64,000 bases of DNA. Source: Chamaecrista fasciculata. Taxonomy: Eukaryota; Streptophyta; Magnoliopsida; Fabales; Fabaceae. The notes beneath the pieces are model-generated. The model made no database searches, was not told the origin of the DNA, and saw only the letters and a program-made list of their open reading frames with translations. The DNA lies in contig QANZ01030435.1 in assembly GCA_003254925.1 (NCBI GenBank), positions 3,966-67,965 on the forward strand, written 5' to 3'. Within the stretch, counting starts at the first letter, position 1, and every line of letters begins with the position of its first letter. Positions 23,447-34,264 of this stretch are shown here, piece by piece. A program made the position numbers and the translations under genes.

Positions 23447-24640
23447 AAGTTTAATTAGAGCCAACAATTAACCTTGGAGTTATTCTGTCTTTTATGTTTT
23501 TAACCAAGCTAAAAGAGAATGTGGAGCTCCTAGAATGGTAATAAATTACAAATCCCTTAACAAAGTTCTTAGGTGGATCAGACACCCTATTCCTAATAAA
23601 AAAATGTAATCGATATAAAAAAAATTGATAAGACTGCTTTTACGGTCCCTTTGGCCAATATGAGTGGAATATTATGCCTTTTTTTTTTATTGAAAAATGC
23701 TCTTTTTGAATTTCAGCATATAATGAATGATATTTTTAATCTTTTCTCTGTTTTTATTATTGTTTATATTGGTGATGTGTTAGTATTTTCTAATTCTATA
23801 TATAGAACAACATTTTGAACATTTAGATCAATGTTATAGTATTGTAAAGGAAAATGGATTAGTTGTTTTTGCTAAGAAAATAAAATTGTTTTTTACTAAG
23901 ATTAGATTTTTAAGTTTTGAGATATATTCATGAACTATCCAACCTATTAGTAGATCTATAGAGCTTGCTAATAAGTTCCCAAATAGGATAGTGGATAAAA
24001 ATTAGTTGCAAAGATTTTTAGGGTGTTTAAACTATGTTTATGAATTTAAAACCAATCTTAAAATAATTTGTAAACCATTATTCAGTAGGCTTCATAAAAA
24101 TCCCCTGAGTGGTCAAGTGAGATGACTCAAGTAGTTAGGAACCTTAAACAAGTTGTAAAATTTCTTCCCTGTGTATGAATTATTGACCCAGAGGCCTGTA
24201 TGATTATTGACACAGATGCTTCAGATTTAGGATATAGCATAATTTTAAAGCAAAAGGTTTCACAAAAAGAACAAATTGTTAGATACTATTCTTGTACTTG
24301 AAATGAAACCGAGTCTAGATATAGTACTATTAAGAAAGAAATTCTTGCTATTGTTTTATGTATTAAAAAATTTCAAAAAGATGTTTTCAATAAAAAGTTT
24401 TTGTTGAGAGTTGATTGCAAAGCTCTAAAAGATGTTTTACAAAAGGATGTTCAAAACTTGGTTTCAAAACATTTTTTTGCAAGATGGCAAACTATTTTAG
24501 TCTGTTTTGATTTTGATATTGAACACATTAAAGGTTCAAAAACTGCTTTACCAAATTTTTTAACTGGAGAATTTTTACAAGAAAAGAGAGATGAGAGCTT
24601 CAAGCAACAATCTGATGTGATAAAAAAGAGAGAGAGATGA
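23447..24640 (+). pseudogene. Endogenous pararetrovirus, reverse transcriptase and RNase H remnants
   Basis: Short RT motifs are recognisable in several frames, including a YIGDVLVFS segment (about 23770) at the catalytic YxDD position, with Gly where Asp is usual. RNase H follows with a DTDASDLG segment near 24210, and the last 79 codons (24401-24640) stay open (VDCKALKDVL, FDFDIEHIKG). There are many stops and frame changes. The domain order matches the Caulimoviridae enzymatic polyprotein. Pararetroviruses replicate without an integrase; none is seen here. Confidence 0.75.
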
Positions 24641-25990
24641 AGAAAGATGATAAAATTTCCATAAAATATTATGGGAAATTAATTCAAAGTTCACCTAGCA
24701 GATAGTTTGTTGTGGGTAGTTCATCCTCCTCTCATAGACCTCCTTCTTCGCTGATTAACCTTTCTCGTCCTTATAATCAAGCTCTTTAAAATCTACCTCC
24801 TTCTCCCTAGCTGAAAACACTAAGAAGAGCCAATAGAAAAATTCCCTTTTGTTTCATGGTCGTCTCCTTCTTCTCCTTCTCATTCCCCTCCTTCAAAGTT
24901 GTATACTTAGAAAAGTATTACTATTCCTATTATTACAATTGAGCCTGAATTTGGTCAACCCAATGCTTGTTCTAGTCAAATTGCTGATGAAATATTTCTA
25001 CTGAAAATATACTTCTTTTCAGAACCCTTCAAAACCAAAATTTGGTATGACACCATCCTTATTGACACAAAGTCTATAGAGTTGACCCACTTAGATAGGA
25101 ATTCAAAAATGCTTACCTACTCTACCGATAGTAAAATTACTTTTTCTAAATTTAAAATTTTTTAAGTTTTAACTGTTGCTGTTGCTGATTAGAATAAACA
25201 TATTCTTACCCTAATGTTTTCCTTATTCAAATCACTCCTCCTACCTACACCTATCTTGATTACCAAGCTCCATGGTTTAATTTCCTTTACCTGAGTCCAG
25301 GAGTCAATTATTCATGATTCATGTCAATTATTCATGATTCATTTGGTTCAGAAAAGGTGTTGACAAATTTTCTTCATGGTTTATTAAATGGTTTTATTAT
25401 TTCGCCTTAACCTTAGATATCTTGCCCCCCTTCGCAAGCAAGGCTTTCCTTTCTTTTAGACATAATACCAATTTCCTAGAGGGAACCCGTCTCCTCCAGT
25501 TTACCATAAAATTCAGCATTATTTGAATTTTCCATTGAAATTTTTGCTTTAGCGAAGAACCTCCTTCTCTTTATCCTAAGACTTTAGCAAGATTAATTTT
25601 TGTCAAATGGTGGGAAAAATTCAAGTCAAATTTTTTATCTCCAAAGAAAAAAACTTTATGATTGTAGAATAATTCTCACAGTTATATCAAGTCTTTAGAA
25701 GAACATCGACAATTCTTGCTGACTAAGTCATAGGCTTTAGCAAACTTGTCATGGGCCAAGACCTTTGAAGAAATTCAAGATGCTTTAAAATCTCTTACTT
25801 TTACAGTTTCAAACTCTAATCACTTAGATGATGATAAAATCTCAGAAGATGATGGAGCAAACAATTATTTCAGTCAATTCAACAATTTGAACGATTTGAC
25901 TGCAGTCGCGAGTTAGATACAACGAAGAATCTATCACAGTTTAATTAGCACCCCATTTTTATACCAGATGGATACATAAGCATTATCAAG
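24641..25990 (+). pseudogene. Possible second viral ORF of the endogenous pararetrovirus
   Basis: Downstream of RNase H, Ser/Pro-rich and then aromatic-rich coding-like segments appear in changing frames (for example YQAPWFNFLYLSPG near 25265 and a YTRWIHKHYQ segment near 25965). Position and low-complexity start fit the extra ORF of florendovirus-like endogenous viruses. I infer this from layout; I do not recognise the protein. Densely interrupted by stops. Confidence 0.4.
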
Positions 25991-26589
25991 TTGAGATGTT
26001 GACACATGAAGTTTTTCACATTTGACATGAGCACATGAGGAATAATGACCTCAAAGAAATAAAGAGGAAGCATGAACTAGCTAGGATCCCAAAATTTTGA
26101 AATTTAATTTTGAGGGTTTAGAAATAAAATTAGTGATTTCTAGAATTTTAGATAGATTTTTATGTTAGTTTTAAACTAGTAGAAGAGGTTTTCGGTTTAG
26201 AATTTTTAGAAATTAGTAAACCCGATAATTTAAAATTTTAATTGTCATATTTGAGATCTTCATATTTTTATGAGCTTGTGGTAAAAATTTGAAAGCTAGA
26301 GTTAAAAATTTGATCAATAATTTATTTTAATCCCGATAAATAACATCTAAGAATAAAGACCGAAAGAAGTTAGAGATATAGTTCTGAAAAAAAATTTCAT
26401 ATTTTAGATCTCCACATTAAGAAATTTTATTTTTAGAAATTTGAGTTTTTAAGGACTATTTTAAAAATATTTGAATATTTCTAGGTATTCTTGCAATTTC
26501 AACCGTTGAACCCTATATCAGAATAGCTGTTTGCCCCCCCCCCCCTAACTTTTGAGAATTACAAAATGAGCCCATTACTTCTTAAAACC
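25991..26589. other. Spacer upstream of mtRF1
   Basis: AT-rich sequence with a C homopolymer near 26535. The right end of the viral insertion is not sharply defined. No gene seen. The mtRF1 promoter must lie at its right edge. Confidence 0.5.
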
Positions 26590-26778
26590 CCAACGCGACT
26601 CCCACTCCCATATTCACTTCCCTAGTCGCGTCTCACTCCCTCCCTTCGTTCTCCGCCACTTCGTCCACCACCACAGCAAAGCGCCGCCGTCTTCTGCCAT
26701 ATTCCGGACGTCTCCGGAAGTCGCCGGCGGTGGTCCTGAACAGTAGCGCCGCCGTCGTCAACTCGCCATTCCTCCTAG
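26590..26778 (+). promoter_or_regulatory. mtRF1 5' UTR exon (probable)
   Basis: A GC-rich, CCGCCG-containing block ends in a good donor (CTCCTAG|GTAGCG). The next acceptor (ATATTGCAG, ending 27662) leads into the leader of the first coding exon. No ATG with similarity to the product is present here, so it is annotated as untranslated. The transcription start was not located. Confidence 0.5.
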
Positions 26779-27884
26779 GTAGCGCCATATCCCTCTGTCC
26801 ATTTCATTGTGTTTTTTTTTTCCAAATCTGTGAGATTTTCTGCTAAATTGTATAGGGCTGCTGTTTTTTAATGCAATTCATGATGTTTTAGTCATCACAA
26901 TCCATGATTTCCTACTTGGCATCTTGACTTCCACTCTCACGATGTTTTAGTCATTACAATCCATGATTTCCTGCTGTTTTTTAATGCAATTCATGATGTT
27001 TTAGTCATCACAATCCTTGATTTCCTACTATCATTTTAACTGCTAACTCTTGATGAATCCTTCATGCTTCCTGTGTTCAGTGATTTTAATTAGTCAAATT
27101 AGTGATGTGAATGAGCGTTTATCATTTGAGTAGAGCATGGTTCCACTTTCACCAATCTTTGAGATCCCATAGGAATTCAAGATAAAACTTCAATTGGGAT
27201 TTTTGACCAAATTTCTTTTGTTCGTATGAAATCAATGGTTTGAATAAGTTTAATGGACAATATGACTGAGTTCTAATATTTCAGTTTGATTTTAGAAAGT
27301 ATATTTTTAAATTTGGTTATTTTGCCCAAAACTTTAAAATTTCAAATTGGTCCGTACTTTAGTTTAGATTTAAGTTTAGTTTATCAGTTAATTAAGATTC
27401 TATAATGCCATTTAACAATTAACATTCATGTGAAAGTGTTAGCTAACAGATAACATCTGATGGAGTAAATAGTTGATGGTTGTGAAAAATTAAGTAATCA
27501 ATTTCTATTTTTTAGGGACTAAATCGTTAACTTATGAAAATTGAGAGACCAAATAGTATATTTTCTAAATTTATAATGAATTAAAATTGGAAACGCAACT
27601 TTACCATTTGTGTTGATATATTTCGTTAATTGATTTCTGAACATATCATTTCAATATTGCAGCCCCAAGCTCTCACATACTCTCCCCAGCACTGCCTACC
27701 CTCAATAGCCACCATTAGTGAAGCCGCATTGCAGAAACTATACCTTGCTACTTGGCTTCACATCCATTGGCAGATTCACTCCCTTCAAATACTTCACATA
27801 TGAAATGGAAGATCAAATTTAGTCGTGCTCAACGGGAGAAGGCAGATCAAATTTAGTGGTGTTGTTTGGTTTAAAGGAATCACT

Positions 27885-28523
27885 ATGAGGATTCAAGCAG
27901 CGCTTATTTGGCATCATGTTTCTCGGTCGCTTAAGCAGTTTGGATCAATCTCTATGGCTTCGGAGGCAAACTTTCAGCTTCGGAGCTCAACTCCACTGTC
28001 CTCAATCACTACCATTCTTCGCTCTTACACAACAGGTGTGTTTTCTCTTTTTAATTTTAAGTTCTGTTCTAAAATTATGTTTACCACATTCTTCTCTTCA
28101 GATTCAATTTTCTAAAAACCAATTTTTCAAAGTTAAGTATGTTTGGACAAACTGGAAGTTGTTTGCATTCATAATATGATATCTTTATTAATGGATTGAT
28201 TGTAGCCATCGGTTCTTGAAAATTATGTTAATGAGACGTAGGATAATGTTACAACTGTATTTTGTTTTTTCTTTCCTGGTTTAAGAAAAACTCTTTATCG
28301 AGTAATAATAACTAACCACTTTGATCAAAGGTGCCTGGAATGCAGTGTAGAATTTGTCTTAAAAAAGTCTTTCAATTATGATTTTTTGTATTTTGAATTT
28401 TGAACAGAACTGCAACCTCAGATGTCTCCAGACCTGCTAAAGATAATGGAACAAAGATTATCCGCCATTGAGCACAGGACTGCTTGTCTTCAGAATCTTC
28501 TAAATCAGGTAAACCTTTTTTCT

Positions 28524-28574
<51 letters not shown>

Positions 28575-31500
28575 CTTTTTTTGATGTGTTTTGGTTGTTG
28601 TGTTACTCTTCTTTGAGAGAAAGCCTGAAGTTGTTTGTACTTCTTGTGTATAAAAATAAGCTTATACGTTATTAATAATTGAGTTCATTTTCTATTGTTG
28701 ATTGAAGACAGCCAGAAGCGTCACCATCAGAATATGCAAGAGCTAATAAGGAGCTTCGAAAGCTGAGTGGTTCTATGGCCCTTATCAATGAATTAAGGGC
28801 CAAACAGAAGGTAATGAACTGATTAATGCAGACCATCTATACATTAGTAGAAGATTATGAAATGGCTAGGGAATGCAGATGTGTTCAGTTTATGATACAG
28901 TACACAACCCAGTAAGGTATCTTAGTTATTTCAATTGTTAGCTATTTCCAAAGCTTGACTCATGCAGCTTGTGCGAGCTATGTGAGCATTAGGTAATATT
29001 TATGTTAAGGTTTTCAGTGAGAAGATGTTAGAAGAATCATTAACTCTGATCCCGTTGGACTGTAAATCAACAGACTGATTGGTGATAGGTCTCTGTTTTC
29101 GTCTTTTCTTCTCTATTCATCTTGCCTCTTCTCTCTTTTACATTTTAGGTGTTATCCATTTATTTCTTCTGATATCACACATTTGCTTTCTTCAGTAGGG
29201 ATAACTTAAACTTTTTTAGTTAGGTACTAATCAGCCCTAGTTGTGCTCTTGAAGATGATTTAAAGTTGAAAGTATGCTAATTTTTATATCATGGTTAGAG
29301 TGTAACATTCGTGAGAGGGGCTGAGGGGGTGGGAAGTTCTGATGAACTCTACTGGTTTTTCATGCATGCAGTAGTTGCTAAACTATGATTTTTGGTGTTT
29401 CTTTTATATCATACTGTCTGCAGGAAATTGATGGCCTAAAGTCATTAATAGATGAATGTTCCGACGACAAATTAATGTTTAAGATGGCAACAGAAGAATT
29501 GGAACAGGGCATAGAGGAAGAAAGCAGACTGCAAAAGTTGTTACTCAAGTCATTACTTCCTAAGGATGATGCTGATGACAGGGACTGCATTTTGGAGGTC
29601 AGAGCAGGTTGATGCTCATCAAACAACTGCTTCAACTTTACATTTCTTCTGAAATATTTGTCTATCTTTTATTTCTCTCCTGCGTGTTCCTCATCATTTG
29701 CTATTATAATTTTAACAACTAATATTTTTCATCAGGTACTGGTGGGGAGGAGGCTTCCTTATTTGCAATGGACATCTTTAAAATGTAAGATTACATGGTT
29801 TTCTTAAAATTGGCTGGAATCTGTTGCTACCGCTTTCTGATAAGGATGTTGCTTGACACAATATAGGTATGAGAAGTATGCTCACAAGAAAGGCTGGAAA
29901 TTTGAAGTAGTAGATGTAGCTCAATCTGATCTTAAAGGATACAAGGTACATATTTCATTCTCCTCATTTGTTTATATTATGTTTCATGAGTTGTTGATGA
30001 CTTCATGCTAATATTGAATGTCATGTAGTAATTGATGCATTTTTGTTTGGATTTCACCTTCTCAGGAGGCTAGTGCAGCCATTGCAGGAGCTGGTGTTTT
30101 TGGTAAACTGAAATTTGAGAGTGGAATCCACAGAGTACAGGTTTAACTATTTCCTATCACTTGCATTTTGTTACCACTTCTATAAATTATTGATATGCTT
30201 TTTTTTTTTTTTAACAGCGTGTTCCTGTGACAGAAAAGTCAGGACGAGTACACACCAGTGCTGTTTCTGTTGCCATCCTACCTCAGGCTGATGAGGTAAT
30301 TATCTTTTGGACCTTGCCCTGTAATGGGGGCCTGAATATTTGTTGTATCCTAGAATATAGAATGGTACTCTGAGGCAGAAATTTCCTTAAAATGACAAAA
30401 ATGGGCATTTGTTCTCTCACTGCTATTGTATTACTCATCATGATACAACAACCAAAACCTTCTCCCATTAGTTGGGGTTGGCTATATAGATCAATTGACA
30501 TCAACATCTTATGTCTTTACACATTTCTATGGTTAGGTTATTAATAATTCAATCCTTCCTAATATTGATAAGTAAGTAATACTTATCAAGATAAACAGTA
30601 GTTAATCCCTCTTGTATATAACAAGAGATTGATTACAGAGACAAATAACATACACAAAATGTAGAATTATTACATCATTATCTGGCTTTCAAGAGGTCAG
30701 ACTCTCTCCCAGACCTTTCCCTAACATTTTCCGTACCTTTCCACAATACAAAAGCACTAGTTAAAATCCCTGACTTAACCCACACCAGCATACTGCTATG
30801 CATTCCCTCTTGCCTGTATTATCCAGCTCAGCTCCCTTTTTCTTCTTTCTTTCACACACCTTCGTACCATTTTATTTGGGCTGAGGCTCCGCTACAGCCA
30901 ACCCAACCTGATTTGTGCTTTCTTAATTCCCTCAGGCCCATAAGCATCATTTTCCACTTGACCTGCATCTTCCATTTTAGTTCATCTTTTATTTTTTCTT
31001 TTTCTTAGTTTTGTTAATTGAATTATTGGTCTTTGGATATCTTATTATCTTGAGTGTTCATTCTTGTATGATGCAATATTTACATGATGTTTACTTCCTT
31101 TCTTTTCCCTTTGCAATAATTTTCCTATAATATGCCTTTGGCCTTATGCAGGTTGATGTTCAGTTGAAGAGTGAAGACATAAAAATTGAAACCTATAGAT
31201 CCGGTGGTCCAGGTGGTCAGCATGCAAATACAACCAACAGTGCTGTTAGAGTAACTCACTTTCCAACTGGGGTGGTGGTGGCAATACAAGATGAGCGCTC
31301 CCAACATATGGTGAATTTTGCTTAAAGTTTTACAAGTTTTACTAGTAGTTGGTTGTGATATTAGTTTATTTTATTTTATTTTATTATGTCTTGTACTTCT
31401 AGATTTAGACGTTTTGTTTAAGACCGAAGAATTTCTCTTAATTGATTTTGTAATGTAGTTGACTGGCCTTATCATTTATTCTACTTCTTTTATTTATAGC

Positions 31501-32338
31501 TATAAGAGTAAGGGTCGTCTTTAAATATTACAGTCCTTTGTAGCAGGTGACCTGTATGCTGCACATGTTATTCTGCCATTTTACTTGGTGGTGGTAGCTA
31601 AACTATGTATACAATTAAATGCACTTGAGCTGTATTTATTCGAAAAAGTGTGCGTGGCTAATTTACATTGGTTTATGAAAGGCATCCTGAGTTTGTTCAT
31701 AGGCTTATTAATAAAATATGATTAGCTCTTTCTTTTTAGCTTATTTTGTTTCAGTTCTGGTTTTGATTATCTTGCAGTAGTTTAAGATATTGTGTGAGAA
31801 AATGGCTTCTGAGGCACTTGACAATCTTGGTTCTTTTAACTATTACATTTCTTGATACAACCTTTTTTTTTTTTTGTTTTCTTTAATTTCTTATATACTT
31901 CTATCTTTTATATGATGACATTATTCTCCCTTAATCTTTGCCTTCTCATTTCTGCTTAGAACAAGGCCAAAGCACTCAAGGTACTGTGTGCGAAGCTATA
32001 TGAATTGGAAAGGTCCAGAATTCATAGTAATCGATCAAAAATTCGGTCAGAGCTGGTAGGCAAGCTTTAATAGCTAACTTTGTGGATTCAGTTATGCCTC
32101 CATTTTGTTTCTATATTGATTTGAGCTTGTCAAAATGTTACAGATTGGTAGTGGGGATAGGTCTGAACGTATCCGAACATACAACTTTCCGCAAGGCCGT
32201 GTAACTGATCATAGAATTGGTGTTACTCATCATTCTATAGATGATGTGATGCAAGGAGAGACTTTGGATGTCTTTGTTGACGCACTTCTATTGCGGCAAG
32301 AAATGGATGCAATCTCAGCTTTCAGTTCTTCTCACTAA
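27885..32338 (+). CDS. Mitochondrial-type peptide chain release factor 1
   Basis: Eleven coding exons with matching phases: 27885-28035, 28408-28508, 28712-28810, 29424-29607, 29736-29784, 29867-29945, 30066-30140, 30218-30295, 31152-31310, 31960-32055, 32144-32338 (1266 nt, 421 aa). Class I release factor that recognises UAA/UAG and triggers release of the finished chain from the organellar ribosome. Seen: an Arg-rich N-terminus ([17 protein letters not shown]) suited to a mitochondrial presequence; an N-terminal helical domain; RVPVT (247-251), the RF1 P-x-T codon-reading motif; the catalytic GGQ (293-295) in [16 protein letters not shown]; and the C-terminal [15 protein letters not shown] rather than S-P-F makes it RF1, not RF2. 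The ATG at 27885 is preferred over the in-frame ATG at 27825, which gives a less presequence-like N-terminus. No defects seen. Mitochondrial rather than plastid location is inferred. Confidence 0.93.
28516..28574. repeat. Long poly-T tract in mtRF1 intron 2
   Basis: An almost uninterrupted T run of more than 50 bases starts just 8 bases after the donor of intron 2. Its exact length is prone to sequencing error. Open frames reading through it as poly-Phe are artefacts. Confidence 0.9.
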
Positions 32339-33323
32339 TGCCAGTGGATTCAGTTATTTCTTGATCAACTTATTATATTGTTTTGATTTTTCTGACCCAA
32401 TGGAAATCACACAGTTCAACATTTTTATTATGTTAGAAAGAAACAGAGAAGTTTCTCTGGTGGTGTGGCCAAAGGGATGTGTATGAATATGATTTATCCA
32501 ATTCTTCGCATGGGACAAAGGGCGAGTTCTTCATTGCTTTGGGATATATGCTCATAACTTAATGATTCACAACATTATATGGAATCATCTTATTCATCAT
32601 ATAAAATTCTGTTGCAATTTGCAACTATTTTAGATGTAAAAGGTAGATTCTTGTCATTGAACAAATTATAGATATGGCTTCGGTTTCTTTCATCACTATC
32701 ACTATGTATTTGTATCCTTTATCTTTTTTTATTTTAGCCAAAATATCCTTTATCTTATTCAATACACACACACATAATGTACATATTAAACTTAAGATTT
32801 ATATAGTCAAGTGGTATAAAATTATTTATCTTTTATCAAATGTTAAGAGAGTGATTTTTGATTTTGGGTATAGAATAGTTTAAAATCTTTGGATCAGATG
32901 TTTCACTCTTTAAAATGTCAATAAATCAGTGAAACTTTATATATTTTTTGAATCAAGGAAAACAGGATGACAAAGAAAAGAAAACACCTACATAAAACAG
33001 CAAGTCCTTATTATATAGTCGCCAATCCTGGGCCAAAAGTCTTTGAGCTGCATATTATAGCTGGTTGAACTGAGAGTCCATGCTTAGTAGTGTTTTGCTG
33101 GAAAAAATCCTAATGTACCTCATTCAATGTTCGTCCAACTTTTCATCCATAACAAAAAACTACATTTTTATATAAAATGTTTCATATATTCACTTTAAGA
33201 TTCACTAAATATCACATAATTTTATTAGAACTCATTATTGAATGAAATCTTATAACAAGAACGTAAGAAACGTCACCTAATTTTTTTTTCTCATTGTAAT
33301 CTATCAAAGTCTAAAATAAAAAA
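32339..33323. other. mtRF1 3' flank
   Basis: Probable 3' UTR and AT-rich spacer with a CA run near 32763. No other gene recognised. Confidence 0.5.
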
Positions 33324-33680
33324 GGGTAAATTACACTTTAGTACCCTGTTGTTTGGTCATATTTCACTTTGGCACCCTGTGATTTAAAAAATAACACTTT
33401 GATATCCTTTGGAGCTATTTTGTAATTAAACCATAATACATTTTGAAAAAATTACATATTGACCCCAAAAAATTTCTAAAAAATTACAAATAGGTCCATG
33501 TATACATATTATCTAGGGACTAAAATGAGAACGTTAAAATTTTTTTGAGGTCAATATATAACTTTTGTAAAATTTATTATGGTTGAAATTACAAAATAGT
33601 TTCCAAGGGTACCAAAGTGTTAATAAAGAATACTACAAAGTACCAAAATGTCATTTTTTAAACTACAAGGTACCGAAGAA
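33324..33680. mobile_element. MITE-like inverted repeat (GGGTAAATTACAC type)
   Basis: The left arm (GGGTAAATTACACTTTAGTACC) and right arm carry complementary words (GGTACCAAAGTG, TACAAGGTACCGAAG) around an AT-rich centre. The right terminus is eroded. Family not assigned. Confidence 0.55.
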
Positions 33681-33910
33681 AATCGGTTGCAGGATTCTTA
33701 AAATAAATCGGGCCGCACAAAGAGAAGAGAGTGTCCAACGGTCACATCTTTCCAAACATTCACACGCTCTGTCTATTCTTTTTTTGAACCAAATAAACAC
33801 GCTCCTCTCTATTCTATTGTATTCCATTTTGAGATTTTCCTCATTCCCATTCATAACGGTTACATACATCTCAATCACATTCTCACTCATCATCATACTA
33901 ACACACTTTC

Positions 33911-34097
33911 TCAGTTCTGGTTTTGATTATCTTGCAGTAGTTTAAGATATTGTGAGAAAATGTATTGAGGCTCTTGACAATCCTGGTTCTTTTAACTATT
34001 ACATTTGTTGATACAACCATTTTTTTTTTCTTTAATTTCTTATATACTTCTATCTTTTATATGATGCCATTATTCTCCCTTAATCTTTGCCTTCTCA
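33911..34097 (+). repeat. Copied segment of mtRF1 intron 10
   Basis: This closely matches 31751-31949 inside intron 10 of the release factor gene (shared starts TCAGTTCTGGTTTTGATTAT, shared ends TAATCTTTGCCTTCTCA), same orientation, with a few substitutions and small deletions. It is bracketed by the direct repeat TTCTCACTCATCAT at 33880-33893 and 34092-34105. It lies just upstream of a broken exon of another gene. Confidence 0.85.
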
Positions 34098-34105
34098 CTC
34101 ATCAT

Positions 34106-34264
34106 ACATACTCTCTCTCTCTCTCTCTCTTGTGAGCAATGCGAAGATCGATTGGAAGAGATTAGAGTGGAAATTCGTAGACGACGAACTCTACGAGCAC
34201 ATCAACGCCCCCAAATGGGTCAATTTCTTGGCCCCCAACGACGACGTCTGGTTTTGTAGACCCG
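34106..34264 (+). pseudogene. First exon of a conserved plant gene, start codon lost
   Basis: After a (CT)n leader, the frame reads NAKIDWKRLEWKFVDDEL then APKWVNF and DDVWFCRP, a pattern I recall from short conserved plant proteins without assigned function. The codon at 34132-34134, where the start is expected, is GTG. The only upstream in-frame ATG (34087) lies inside the copied intron segment. The exon ends with a plausible donor (CCCG|GTTAGA). I could not find the next exon in the following 4 kb, so this is taken as a truncated pseudogene. Function unknown. Confidence 0.55.

Noticed and set aside
28422..28675. Two frames through poly-Phe
   Set aside because: They read an mtRF1 exon into the intron and its T run.
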